Part shown: positions 1-8,316 of the stretch, piece after piece | Numbering within the stretch: position 1 is the stretch's first letter | Layout of the letters: each line of letters begins with the position of its first letter | Assembly: GCA_045110515.1 (NCBI GenBank) | Contig: JBGCGD010000030.1 | Span: forward strand, 1-64,000 | From: Granulosicoccus sp045110515 | GTDB taxonomy: Bacteria; Pseudomonadota; Gammaproteobacteria; Granulosicoccales; Granulosicoccaceae | Reading direction: 5' to 3' | DNA: 64,000 nt | The notes under the pieces: model-generated | The model's database searches: none | What the model was told of the DNA's origin: nothing | The model's input: the letters and a program-made list of their open reading frames with translations, nothing else | Position numbers and translations under genes: made by a program

Positions 1-43
1 AGCAAAAAATCCGTGATCACTGCCCGCAGCTAAGAAGTATGAA

Positions 44-74
44 AAAGTGCTCCCTGATTATCGCGGAGCACTTT
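44..74. terminator. Hairpin, probable terminator of an upstream gene
   Basis: Perfect 10-bp arms (AAAGTGCTCC at 44-53 and GGAGCACTTT at 65-74) enclose an 11-nt loop. The A-run before and T-run at the end of the stem give it a bidirectional terminator look. It lies just upstream of the VOC-fold gene, so it probably ends a gene lying outside the window. Confidence 0.55.
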
Positions 75-103
75 AATAAGCTCAATAAATAATGGAGACA
101 TTT

Positions 104-1024
104 ATGCAAACCGATGCACTTTCGCTTGCACAGGAACACAACGATAATTCCCTTACAGAACGGCTTAGCTTTGCGAAAATTGATCTGCAAGTCACTAACC
201 TTGAGCGCGCTTTAACATTCTGGACCGACATACTAGGGCTGACTGTCAGAAACAAAGATAACAACAAGGTTGAGCTAGGGACACAGACTACAACCCTTTT
301 TGTTCTTCACGCCGGTGCTACTAAAACCGTCGCAGCACCCTATACGGGGATGTATCACGTGGCTATAGGGTTGCCAAGTCAAGAAGAATTTTCACGCATT
401 CTGGCGCGTTTACTCAACCTGAAAATACCGGTCTCAGTGGTCGATCACTTGATGTCCAAAGCGATTTACCTTAAAGACCCTGATGGCATTGAAATTGAGT
501 TTGCCTTTGAAACACCCGAACGTTTCGGACGCTTCGGCGATATGTCCCAAGGGCTGATACTTTATGATGCGAATGGAAAGCCACACAGTGGGCGTGCCGG
601 CCTTAATATTCCGAAGGAGCTTGATCACGCGATTGGCTTAGAAGTATCGTCACCGCTTGGTGAAGGAACCGTCATTGCTCATCTGCATTTTAAGGTCGGA
701 GAGCTTGAATCCGCAGCAACGTGGTTCGAAGGATTAGGCTTCGCACGAAATCTAATGATTCCTAACTTCGGATTTGCAGATTTAGGGGCGGGTGCGAAAT
801 ATACACATCGGATTGCCATGAACATTTGGTCTGGAACAAACCTCCCCCCGACTCCCAGCGATATGGCAGGTTTAATCCATTACACGTTATTTGCACACAG
901 TCCATCTATTTTGCAGTCTGCAGAAAATATGACAGCAACTCAGGAAGGACTTACCGGAGTTGATCCGACAGGAATCAAGGTGTCGATCTTACCGGTCGAA
1001 ATATCAAATGTAGGAGTTCATTAA
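104..1024 (+). CDS. VOC-fold (glyoxalase/extradiol dioxygenase superfamily) protein, CatE-like
   Basis: A 306-residue protein with two vicinal-oxygen-chelate modules, about residues 20-140 and 190-300, as in catechol 2,3-dioxygenase (CatE-like) proteins. The first module has the usual opening (LQVTNLERAL), a His near residue 85 and the ending DPDGIEIEF with a Glu near 132. The first classical metal ligand, normally His at the start of strand 1, appears replaced by Lys, so ring-cleaving activity is uncertain. The ATG at 104 is preferred over the one at 92 because GGAGA (94-98) sits five bases upstream. It is followed after one base by a cytochrome b561 gene, so the two are probably co-transcribed. 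It could equally be an isomerase or hydrolase of the superfamily. Confidence 0.75.
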   Translation: MQTDALSLAQEHNDNSLTERLSFAKIDLQVTNLERALTFWTDILGLTVRNKDNNKVELGTQTTTLFVLHAGATKTVAAPYTGMYHVAIGLPSQEEFSRILARLLNLKIPVSVVDHLMSKAIYLKDPDGIEIEFAFETPERFGRFGDMSQGLILYDANGKPHSGRAGLNIPKELDHAIGLEVSSPLGEGTVIAHLHFKVGELESAATWFEGLGFARNLMIPNFGFADLGAGAKYTHRIAMNIWSGTNLPPTPSDMAGLIHYTLFAHSPSILQSAENMTATQEGLTGVDPTGIKVSILPVEISNVGVH

Positions 1025-1025
1025 C

Positions 1026-1532
1026 ATGACCTCATCCTCACAACCGATACACTATCGCCCCCTACAGAAATTCCTTCATTGGTTTGTTGTACTTGGCGTG
1101 ATAACCCAAATTGCTATTCACGAACCCATGGTGCGTGTCTATGAGGCCCTTAGCACCGGCGTAACGGCCGATACCGTCGATACCTATTTTGCCTGGATGC
1201 ATGTTGGTGTTGGAACCCTAGTTTTATTAGCCGTATTGCTTAGATTGTTTCTTCGATATCGATATGGTGTTCCCGGCCATGCTCCCGGAACATCAGCTAC
1301 ACAGGCCAAGCTAGCGAATGCAATGCATAATGCGCTTTACATACTGCTACTTGGAATGGTGGCTACTGGCATGGCTACTTGGAATGGCATTGCACCACTA
1401 GGGCAAGTACATTTTATGATTAACGTCATATTATTTTTTCTTGTTCTCGCACACGCAGTCGCTGCTCTATACAACCAGTTTGTAAAAAAGGATGGAACAA
1501 TGCGACGTATGATGCGAAGGCAAGCTTCTTAA
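1026..1532 (+). CDS. Cytochrome b561 family membrane protein
   Basis: A 168-residue integral membrane protein with four predicted helices. His18 (KFLHW), His59 (WMHVG), His101 (AMHN) and His143 (LAHAV) are placed as in bacterial cytochrome b561 (CybB type), which binds two hemes b between four helices and passes electrons from quinol or to periplasmic acceptors. The start follows the previous stop by one base and AGGAG lies just upstream, so translation is probably coupled to the VOC-fold gene. A role supplying or removing electrons for the neighbouring oxidative enzymes is inference. Confidence 0.85.
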   Translation: MTSSSQPIHYRPLQKFLHWFVVLGVITQIAIHEPMVRVYEALSTGVTADTVDTYFAWMHVGVGTLVLLAVLLRLFLRYRYGVPGHAPGTSATQAKLANAMHNALYILLLGMVATGMATWNGIAPLGQVHFMINVILFFLVLAHAVAALYNQFVKKDGTMRRMMRRQAS

Positions 1533-1695
1533 CTCTTGTGTTCTGTGTATACCCACTCGGTGGTCATAGAGCCCAATATTTCGAGTTGATCAGATCAAGT
1601 GAGGCGACCTGCTTCAGAGTGAAACACTTCACCAGCCCGTCCAGAGTAAGCCCGCTTGTAGATTATTGAATTGTGGCCAGAATCAGCGCTATCTT

Positions 1696-2328
1696 TCACG
1701 ACAAAGTGATGTTTACTGTTGCAGTGGGCTCTTTGCCTTCATCTGGAAATACCATGGATACCGCGTTAGCTTGCGTCTGAGTCAGGCGTTTGAATATTGA
1801 ATCGTTAAGATTGTCCGGGTCGTTCTTTAGATAAAATTGTGTTGTTAACAGCTCTTTATCTTCTAGACATACCTTTACATGAATATGCGGTGTTCTACCA
1901 GGATACTTGGCAGGTTTTATTGTTCGGAACCGATACTGACCGTTGTCGTCAGTAATATCATGTCCAAATCCCTGAAACGCATTATCGTGTTTGCCTGAAC
2001 GGCTGTCACCAGTATGTAAATAAACACCATTCATATCGCATTGCCAGATTTCAACACGCAAGCCGGACAATGCGTTGCCACTTTTATCGACCACTTGCCC
2101 TTTTAGCCAGATAATTTCGCCACCGGCCTCATTCAGCTGGTTTGCAATTTTTACCAAATCGTTGTCTGTATCTTTTTTGCGCATAGAGCGCGGCGGGTAA
2201 AACGGACCTTCGGTCGCGCTTGGCGTGGTGCTTGTTGCATTCGCTTTTTGAAATGCGTACATACCACCAATCGTTGCAAGGATTCTGGCTAGCACTGTTC
2301 GGCGTTTTTTCACATCGTCGGTTTTCAT
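1696..2328 (-). CDS. Exported intradiol ring-cleavage dioxygenase family protein
   Basis: A 210-residue protein related to protocatechuate 3,4-dioxygenase. The non-heme Fe(III) ligand set is visible: Tyr103 (NGVYLH), Tyr142 (KYPGR), His148 and His150 (PHIHV). The family marker EGPFYPP is at 40-46. The N-terminus (KKRRTVLARI, then a hydrophobic stretch and ANA) resembles a twin-arginine signal, as in the exported branch of the family, so it probably acts in the periplasm. A GGAG six bases before the ATG supports the start. Whether it cleaves catechols or another diphenol cannot be told. It faces the VOC/cytochrome pair convergently and lies beside the aromatic regulon. Confidence 0.85.
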   Translation of the reverse strand: MKTDDVKKRRTVLARILATIGGMYAFQKANATSTTPSATEGPFYPPRSMRKKDTDNDLVKIANQLNEAGGEIIWLKGQVVDKSGNALSGLRVEIWQCDMNGVYLHTGDSRSGKHDNAFQGFGHDITDDNGQYRFRTIKPAKYPGRTPHIHVKVCLEDKELLTTQFYLKNDPDNLNDSIFKRLTQTQANAVSMVFPDEGKEPTATVNITLS

Positions 2329-2384
2329 TGACTACTCCGTTTTCTTTCAACTTCTAGAGGCATACACCAATCTTATTACACTAA

Positions 2385-2855
2385 TTATGAACTGACACGA
2401 ATAGCATTACTTCGCAGCTCAGAGGTAACCAGCAAAGCCAGTCCAATGATCATGATAGCAATACCCACATACACCTCGATTACTGGGCGCTCTCCAACGA
2501 TGGCTATCGCAAATAGAAGCGCTGCGATCGGTTCTGCCAAAGCTAAAGCAAAAACCCGTGGCACTGGTCAAATACCGTAAACCGAAACTAAAAAGAAGGT
2601 AAGGTTATACACTGCCATGCCAAATGCGGCGATCAGTAGAAAACCCAATGGCAGGGAACGTAAGGACGCAGGTTTGAGATCCTTAGGATTGCTGATAACA
2701 ACGCACATCAGAAAAAAGACGCTAGCCACAAGGAGTCGAATAGTACCTACCCACAACGATGAGAGTGTCAAAGGTGCGAAAGTCTGAGCTGTACCGGTTG
2801 TGCCCCACAGTACGGCCGCACAGAGAATGAGGGCTACACCATTGAGGTCATCGGA
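2385..2855 (-). pseudogene. EamA/DMT-family transporter, broken
   Basis: Remnant of a ten-helix drug/metabolite transporter. The N-terminal part (from NGVALILCAAVLWGTTG through WVGTIRLLVAS to the stop at 2568) is followed in the same frame by a typical C-terminal part (LALAEPIAALLF, VGERP, then a last helix ending at 2385). The central half of the protein is missing, a TGA interrupts the junction, and no start codon precedes the first helix before an in-frame TGA at 2856-2858. At least three lesions make it non-functional. Two intact EamA genes occur elsewhere in the window (46081-47028 and 52468-53346). Confidence 0.8.
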
Positions 2856-2940
2856 TCAAGGTGGGTGCGGCTGGTGATCTCCAGCACTGTGCTTCCAGAG
2901 CGATTTAGGTGTGTCGTGCAAAGCCTGAATGAAGGTCTGA

Positions 2941-4494
2941 TTATCCGCTTTTGACTATATTGGTAGTGAGCTTCTTCGCGCGGAAATCTATTAAACTTTT
3001 TAAGTCACTGACGTTTGGGTGATGTTCTGCTTTCTCTTCGATTCGTACCCAGACTGCTTGCAAAAGAAGCTCTCGAGTCAGATTACTAAAACTGTGTGCG
3101 TCAACAGTAGGATCTGTCAAAGATCTTAATTGCTGCACCCTATTCAACCAGGAAGCGGCTGCTTTTTTGATTTTTTCGTCATCGTTCGCCAGCTCATTGA
3201 CTAGTGTGACAAAATCTTCAGCAGCCTTGCCGGATTGCAGCCCTCTTGTGGCTAAGGTGCGCTCGTGAATACCATTCGCACCTTCATAGATTGCTGTAAT
3301 TCTGGCATCACGCCAAATCTGCTCCATGCCGTACTCGGTTAGATACCCATACCCTCCCAGTATTTGGATGCCAAGATCAGCTGATTGAATACCCGCCTCT
3401 GAGCCAATTAATTTACATACAGACGTTAAGAATTCAACAAGAGCAGGACGTTGAGATGACACTGATTCTTTCAAAGCGATATGACATGCAGCTCGTGCAC
3501 CCATTGCCAATATCTTTTGTTCGTTTAACATGCGTTGTACATCTGCATGATCACTCAAGTACGCGACGTCTCCGTTGAGACGTCGACCCTGTTTTCGCTC
3601 GCGTGCATATTGATGTGCCTGGTAAGCCGCATTGGTAGCGTGTGAGACACCTTGCAGAGCAACGTCGATACGCGCGTGGTTCATTAATTTGAACATAGCT
3701 GATAGCCCGGCGCCCTCTTCGCCAATTAGCTCAGCGCTAGCATCACTAAACAGCATCTGGCAGGTTGGAGACGCGTGCAAGCCGAGCTTGCTTTCAATTC
3801 GAGTGACGGTGATTTCTGGCTGCGACTGACAAAGAAACAGCGACAGACCTTTTATACCTTTTCCACCTGAGCGCGCAAGTACGAAGTGCAAAATACCGTT
3901 TGATAGATCTTGATCGCCGCCAGATATAAATATCTTTTCACCGTTAATCACCCACCCGTCACCAGCAGGTTCAGCGCGACACTGGATTGCCGAGAGATCA
4001 GACCCTGCCGAAGGTTCCGTTAAACACATGGTAGACAAACATTCACCAGAAGTGAGTTTTGGAATCCAGTGGGCTTGTTGTTCGGGTGTAGCAAAAAGAC
4101 GCAATATTGAGATTGCTCCCGGTACTAGATTGCAGACCATTTGCAAAGAGTGATTGGCACCCGAAAATATTTCTGAAACACCAGCAGCGACCAGTATTGA
4201 CACCCCCGCACCACCAAATTCCTCCGGTGCGCTCAATCCTTGCCAACCATCTTCTATCAGCTGAGTATATGCACCTCTAAAACCCGTTGGCATATGCACC
4301 CTGCCATCAACCAATTGCGCGCCTTCCTGATCACCTGTGGCATTAAGTGGCGCAAGAACTTCTTCTGCGAAGACGCTAAAGTGACTCAGTATATCTGTAG
4401 CTGTGGCGTCATCCCATTCGTTGGTAGTTGAAACCTGAGCAACATGCTGCAGGGAAAACAAAATATCCTCAAGTGGCGCTTTGAATGGAGTCAT
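2941..4494 (-). CDS. Acyl-CoA dehydrogenase (CouN/PhdD-type candidate)
   Basis: A 517-residue FAD acyl-CoA dehydrogenase, longer than the usual 380-400 because of a C-terminal extension. Landmarks are the flavin/substrate motif CLTEPSAGSDL (about 157-167), the C-terminal segment ILGGYGYLTEYGMEQIWRD, and the catalytic-base segment IYEGANG with Glu404. It would oxidise an acyl-CoA to the 2-enoyl-CoA. It is the second gene of the leftward transcript that starts at the operator near 5488, after the amidohydrolase. In Cou/Phd hydroxycinnamate pathways such an enzyme introduces the side-chain double bond into dihydro-cinnamoyl-CoAs. I infer that role from context. Relatives include the methylmercaptopropionyl-CoA dehydrogenases. 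Confidence 0.85.
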   Translation of the reverse strand: MTPFKAPLEDILFSLQHVAQVSTTNEWDDATATDILSHFSVFAEEVLAPLNATGDQEGAQLVDGRVHMPTGFRGAYTQLIEDGWQGLSAPEEFGGAGVSILVAAGVSEIFSGANHSLQMVCNLVPGAISILRLFATPEQQAHWIPKLTSGECLSTMCLTEPSAGSDLSAIQCRAEPAGDGWVINGEKIFISGGDQDLSNGILHFVLARSGGKGIKGLSLFLCQSQPEITVTRIESKLGLHASPTCQMLFSDASAELIGEEGAGLSAMFKLMNHARIDVALQGVSHATNAAYQAHQYARERKQGRRLNGDVAYLSDHADVQRMLNEQKILAMGARAACHIALKESVSSQRPALVEFLTSVCKLIGSEAGIQSADLGIQILGGYGYLTEYGMEQIWRDARITAIYEGANGIHERTLATRGLQSGKAAEDFVTLVNELANDDEKIKKAAASWLNRVQQLRSLTDPTVDAHSFSNLTRELLLQAVWVRIEEKAEHHPNVSDLKSLIDFRAKKLTTNIVKSG

Positions 4495-4543
4495 AAAATT
4501 TAAACAGCTGGCTGGTCATTTCGAGTAAAAAATATCGGAGTAC

Positions 4544-5431
4544 TTAGTCAGTCGGGTTTAGGAGGCGTAGTGCATTCTCTTTTAAAATGAGTGGTCGTAC
4601 TTCGTCTTTAAAGGGGGCTTTTTCGAAATCTGCAAGCCATCTGTCTGGCGTAATCGCGGGCCAGTCTGAACCAAACAGCATCTTCTTTTTAAGGATGGAG
4701 TTTGCGTAACGAATAAAGGTTTCTGGAAAGTATTTAGGCGACCAACCCGACATGTCGTAGTAAACGTTGGGCTTATGCTGCGCTACCGCCAGCCCTTCTT
4801 CAGTCCATGGAAACGAAGGGTGCGCCAGAATAATGGGCATGTCCGGGAAATCAACGGCTACATCATCAAGATACATGGGGTTTGAATACTTAAGTCGCAT
4901 ACCCATACCGCCACGCATACCGGAACCAACACCGGTTTGCCCCGTATGAAACAAGGTGATAACTCCCTCCTCAGCACAGGCTTCAAGCACGGTGTAGCAG
5001 GCCTCCCTGTCATTCGGATAAAAGCCTTGCATGGTTGGGTGGAATTTAAAGCCCTTCACACCAAAATCTCTCACCAATCTTTTGACTTCCCTAGCGCCGG
5101 CCTTGCCTTTGTGGGGATCTATAGACGCAAACGGTATAAGAATGTCATCGTTATCTGCGCACAGGCCTGCCACTTCTTCGTTTGAGTAACGTTTAAACCC
5201 AGTCTCACGTTCAGCGTCTACAGGGAAAATCACGGCAGCTATATTACGTTCACGGTAGTAGGCTGCCGTATCCTGTACTGTCGGCAACATACCCTCTGCC
5301 CCTGCGGGGTTTTTAAAGTAAGCCGCCATGCCAGTTTGAAATTCGTTATAACCGTCGTCGCGGCACTCATTACAGGGTTCTTCGGCATGTGTGTGAAAGT
5401 CGATAGCTTTAACTTTCGCGAAATCTACCAT
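4544..5431 (-). CDS. Amidohydrolase-2 family TIM-barrel metal hydrolase (CouO/PhdC-type candidate)
   Basis: A 295-residue amidohydrolase of the ACMSD/amidohydrolase-2 group. Metal and catalytic residues seen are His13 and His15 (DFHTH), His162 (FHTGQ), His204 (LAHPSFPW) and Asp256 (FGSDWP). The ATG at 5431 is preferred over one at 5497 because GGGAG lies about ten bases upstream and the metal motif then falls at the normal distance from the N-terminus; the longer version would run through the promoter. In Rhodococcus/Corynebacterium hydroxycinnamate clusters a member of this family hydrolyses the beta-ketoacyl-CoA (retro-Claisen) to the benzoate and acetyl-CoA. The surrounding genes suggest that role. 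Decarboxylase or lactonase activity remains possible. Confidence 0.85.
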   Translation of the reverse strand: MVDFAKVKAIDFHTHAEEPCNECRDDGYNEFQTGMAAYFKNPAGAEGMLPTVQDTAAYYRERNIAAVIFPVDAERETGFKRYSNEEVAGLCADNDDILIPFASIDPHKGKAGAREVKRLVRDFGVKGFKFHPTMQGFYPNDREACYTVLEACAEEGVITLFHTGQTGVGSGMRGGMGMRLKYSNPMYLDDVAVDFPDMPIILAHPSFPWTEEGLAVAQHKPNVYYDMSGWSPKYFPETFIRYANSILKKKMLFGSDWPAITPDRWLADFEKAPFKDEVRPLILKENALRLLNPTD

Positions 5432-5462
5432 GTTGATTCTGCTCCCCGGCGTGTACAAGTTA

Positions 5463-5490
5463 TTGTCAGATACAATAATTGCTATACTAT
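5463..5490 (+). promoter_or_regulatory. Sigma-70-like promoter for crotonase-monooxygenase transcript
   Basis: TTGTCA at 5463-5468 and TACTAT at 5485-5490 are separated by 16 bases. The -10 lies inside the inverted repeat at 5477-5499, so a bound repressor would block it. Start of transcription is expected near 5497, about 57 bases before the crotonase ATG at 5554. Confidence 0.5.
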
Positions 5491-5499
5491 ATAACAATT
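5477..5499. promoter_or_regulatory. MarR-type operator, divergent promoter
   Basis: A 23-bp inverted repeat with arms AATTGCTATA and TATAACAATT (one mismatch per arm, G-T type). Its core has the form GCTAT-N5-ATAAC. It sits between the divergent amidohydrolase (start 5431) and crotonase (start 5554). The same core, GCTAT-N5-ATAGC, recurs at 11398-11412 before the operon encoding the MarR regulator, which makes that regulator the likely ligand. Confidence 0.65.
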
Positions 5500-5553
5500 A
5501 ATTCCGGCGCCATCATTATTGTTTCCGCGCCATTATCAAAAAAGAGACCCGTC

Positions 5554-6336
5554 ATGTCAGAAAGTAGTCAGCCTTTTAAAATGATCCTGGTAGAGTCTGA
5601 TGCAGACATAGTCACTGTCACGATTAACCGGCCTGATAAGCGTAACGCAATGAACGATGCTCTGATCGATGAGCTAGATCGCTTTTTCTCAAAACCACCT
5701 AAAGGCGCTAAGGTTGTGATCCTAACCGGTAGTGGCGGTCATTTCTGCGCCGGGCTTGACCTTGAAGAACATGAGCAGAGAGAACCAACGGAAGGCGTCT
5801 ACCACTCACGCAATTGGCACCGCGTATCAGAAGTTATTGAATTCGGTGGGCTCCCTGTAATTTCCGCACTCACGGGGGCTGTCATTGGTGGTGGACTTGA
5901 AATCGCGGCGTCTACTCACGTTCGAATCGCAGAACCATCCGTACGTTTTCAGTTGCCAGAAGGTCGTCGCGGAATATTTGTAGGTGGTGGAGCGGCGGTG
6001 CGAGTTGGCCGAATACTCGGGGCAGACCGGATGCGAGAGATGATGCTAACCGGTCGAAGTTACGGAGCGGAAGACGGTGTAGCTCTAGGTCTTGCTCACT
6101 ATGCTGTGGGTGAAGACGAGTCTCTACCGTTAGCGCGAAAACTTGCACTAAAAATAGCTGAAAACGCACCGTTTTCTAACTACCTAATGATACAAGCTCT
6201 TCCACGAATAAATGATATGTCCCGCAGTGACGGATTCTTCACAGAAAGTTTAGCTGCGTCTATGTCACAAACGACCGATGCTGCTAAAGAAGGTTTGAGA
6301 GCTTTTTTGGAAAAGCGTCCAGCAAAATTTAAATAA
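5554..6336 (+). CDS. Crotonase/enoyl-CoA hydratase (CouH/PhdE-type candidate)
   Basis: A 260-residue crotonase-fold protein. The oxyanion-hole segments GGHFCAGLDL (about 61-70) and GAVIGGGLE (about 108-116) are present. Both catalytic glutamates of hydratases are kept: Glu116 in GGGLE and Glu136 in LPEGRRG. That pattern favours hydration of an enoyl-CoA rather than a dehalogenase-type reaction. The ATG at 5554 (MSESSQPF) is preferred to one at 5479, which would lie inside the promoter; AGAG precedes it. It leads a rightward transcript with the monooxygenase. Expected substrate is a hydroxycinnamoyl-CoA; hydratase versus hydratase/lyase (vanillin-forming) cannot be decided by eye, but the SDR and amidohydrolase favour a beta-oxidative route. 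Confidence 0.85.
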   Translation: MSESSQPFKMILVESDADIVTVTINRPDKRNAMNDALIDELDRFFSKPPKGAKVVILTGSGGHFCAGLDLEEHEQREPTEGVYHSRNWHRVSEVIEFGGLPVISALTGAVIGGGLEIAASTHVRIAEPSVRFQLPEGRRGIFVGGGAAVRVGRILGADRMREMMLTGRSYGAEDGVALGLAHYAVGEDESLPLARKLALKIAENAPFSNYLMIQALPRINDMSRSDGFFTESLAASMSQTTDAAKEGLRAFLEKRPAKFK

Positions 6337-6394
6337 GTTACTCGCTCGGAACTTCAATCGAGCGGGAAGGCAAACCCACAAAGGACAAACTTCG

Positions 6395-8284
6395 ATGCAG
6401 TATCATCTAAATCGTTTTCGAACAGGTGATCCATCTATTGTTGAGCGTACTTCGGCAGAAAACCAAAGAGCGGAAAATGTCGACGTCCTCATAATAGGCT
6501 GTGGGCCTGCTGGATTAACACTGGCGGCTCAACTCAGTGAGTTTTCTGACATTCGCACGCGAATTGTAGAGCGCAAATCGGGACCGCTTGAAATGGGCCA
6601 GGCGGATGGAATCGCTTGCCGGTCAGTTGAGATGTTCGAAGCATTTGGATTTTCTGAAAAGGTACTCAAGGAAGCTTACTACGTCAACGAAGTTGCATTT
6701 TGGCGCCCATTGCTCACCAGTGAAGGCTCCTCATCTACTGGGTTACACCGTGCCGATCTCATTCAGGATGTTGAAGATGATTTATCTGAGATGCCGCACG
6801 TCATTCTAAGCCAGGCCAGAGTGCATGACTTCTACCTTGAAAAAATGATTAACAGCGCCATCCGACTCACTCCTGACTACAACCGCGAACTCGTTGACTT
6901 AACACGAGTCGCAAATACTGAATACCCACTCGCGGCAAAGTTTATCTGTGATCGTGACGCAAATAATTCTCAAACCATTAATGCAAAATATGTCGTGGGA
7001 TGTGACGGTGCTCGAAGTGTTGTTAGAAAAACTATTGGCCAGCAGCTCAAAGGCGAATCAGCAAGGCAGCTTTGGGGAGTCATGGATATTCTTGCAGTTA
7101 CCGATTTTCCTGATATTAGAAAGAAAGCCGCGATACAGTCCGCCGATAACGGTAGCTTGTTAATTATACCGCGTGAAGGCGGATATCTTGTTCGCATGTA
7201 TATCGAGCTAAGCGAGCTACATGGAAATGAAAGAGCCAGTGATGTTGATGTAACACCCGAATCATTAGCCGACAAAGCCCGCGCAATTTTATCGCCCTTT
7301 ACACTAGAGGTTAAGCAAGTTGTTTGGTGGTCAGCTTATGAAATAGGCCAGCGCGTGTGCGATATTTTCGACAATATCCCAAATGAAAAACGCGAAAATC
7401 ACCTGCCTGACACGTTTATCGCTGGTGATGCTTGCCACACTCACAGCCCCAAGGCCGGCCAAGGTATGAACGTGGGCATGGCTGATGCCTTTAACCTAGG
7501 CTGGAAACTCGCAGCGGTTATTAGAGGTCAGTCAAAACCTAGTTTGTTACATAGTTACTCTCAAGAAAGACAGGCCAAAGCTCTAGAGTTAATCAATTTT
7601 GACAAAGACATGGCCAAATTGTTTAGCAACAAACCAAAAGATACTGAAGCTGCACAGCTATTCCAGCAATACTTTAAAAAGCATGCGAGGTACACAGCTG
7701 GAGTGGAAACTCAGTATAGCGCCTCCAACCTAACGCAAATCAATGAGTACCAGCAACTGGCTAAGCACCAAAAGGTTGGTATGCGTTTCCATTCTGAATT
7801 AGTGGTTCGCCTCAGCGATGCCAAACAAATACAGCTGGGACATACTATAAAAGCGGATGGGCGCTGGCGGCTGTTTGCATTCGGCGGTGCTGGTGACAAT
7901 GGCCAGACAGACAAACCAACCGCAAATCTATGTCGTTTCCTAAGCGATAGTAGCGATAGCCCTATTATTAAATTCACGCCAAATGATTCAGAAATCGATA
8001 GCGTTTTCGATGTTCGAGCTGTATTTCAGGCCGGTCATCGGGAATTAGCGATAGAAACCATGCCTGCTCTGTTACTCCCCCTCAAAGGATCTTTTAATTT
8101 AATCGACTATGAAAAGGTTTTCTGCGCTATGCCATCAGCAGATATATATGACGCTCGTGGTATAGACAGAAAACAGGGTGCGCTGATTATCATAAGACCA
8201 GACCAATACATAGCCTGTGTACTGCCGTTAAACGACTATAAAGGCGTTGCACAATATTTTGATCGAATTATGATTCCAGCCTAA
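6395..8284 (+). CDS. FAD-dependent aromatic monooxygenase, phenol 2-monooxygenase/3-hydroxybenzoate 4-monooxygenase type
   Basis: A 629-residue class A flavoprotein hydroxylase. The dinucleotide motif GCGPAG is at 35-40, the DG motif CDGARS at 203-208, and the GD motif GDACHTHSPKAGQGMN from about 344. The last 180 residues correspond to the thioredoxin-like dimerisation domain found in phenol hydroxylase and MobA. It would add a hydroxyl ortho to a phenolic group using NAD(P)H and O2. Because it follows the crotonase on the same strand (58-base gap, AAGGA before the ATG), I infer that it hydroxylates the hydroxybenzoate released by side-chain removal. Substrate is not certain. Confidence 0.85.
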   Translation: MQYHLNRFRTGDPSIVERTSAENQRAENVDVLIIGCGPAGLTLAAQLSEFSDIRTRIVERKSGPLEMGQADGIACRSVEMFEAFGFSEKVLKEAYYVNEVAFWRPLLTSEGSSSTGLHRADLIQDVEDDLSEMPHVILSQARVHDFYLEKMINSAIRLTPDYNRELVDLTRVANTEYPLAAKFICDRDANNSQTINAKYVVGCDGARSVVRKTIGQQLKGESARQLWGVMDILAVTDFPDIRKKAAIQSADNGSLLIIPREGGYLVRMYIELSELHGNERASDVDVTPESLADKARAILSPFTLEVKQVVWWSAYEIGQRVCDIFDNIPNEKRENHLPDTFIAGDACHTHSPKAGQGMNVGMADAFNLGWKLAAVIRGQSKPSLLHSYSQERQAKALELINFDKDMAKLFSNKPKDTEAAQLFQQYFKKHARYTAGVETQYSASNLTQINEYQQLAKHQKVGMRFHSELVVRLSDAKQIQLGHTIKADGRWRLFAFGGAGDNGQTDKPTANLCRFLSDSSDSPIIKFTPNDSEIDSVFDVRAVFQAGHRELAIETMPALLLPLKGSFNLIDYEKVFCAMPSADIYDARGIDRKQGALIIIRPDQYIACVLPLNDYKGVAQYFDRIMIPA

Positions 8285-8299
8285 GCTACAAACTTAGGC
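8279..8299. terminator. Bidirectional terminator between convergent genes
   Basis: Perfect 7-bp arms GCCTAAG (8279-8285) and CTTAGGC (8293-8299) overlap the monooxygenase stop codon and are followed by TCTTAT. The hairpin lies between the rightward monooxygenase and the leftward CoA ligase and may serve both. Confidence 0.5.
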
Positions 8300-8316
8300 T
8301 CTTATGAGAGATTCCG

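Noticed and set aside
1..33. Possible end of an upstream gene (frame 1 reads ten residues to a TAA at 31-33).
   Set aside because: Ten codons carry no recognisable signal; only the hairpin at 44-74 hints at an upstream gene.
6343..6364. Hairpin (CGCTCG/CGAGCG) between crotonase and monooxygenase genes as a terminator.
   Set aside because: No T-tract follows and both genes appear to share a transcript; it may be a processing hairpin at most.
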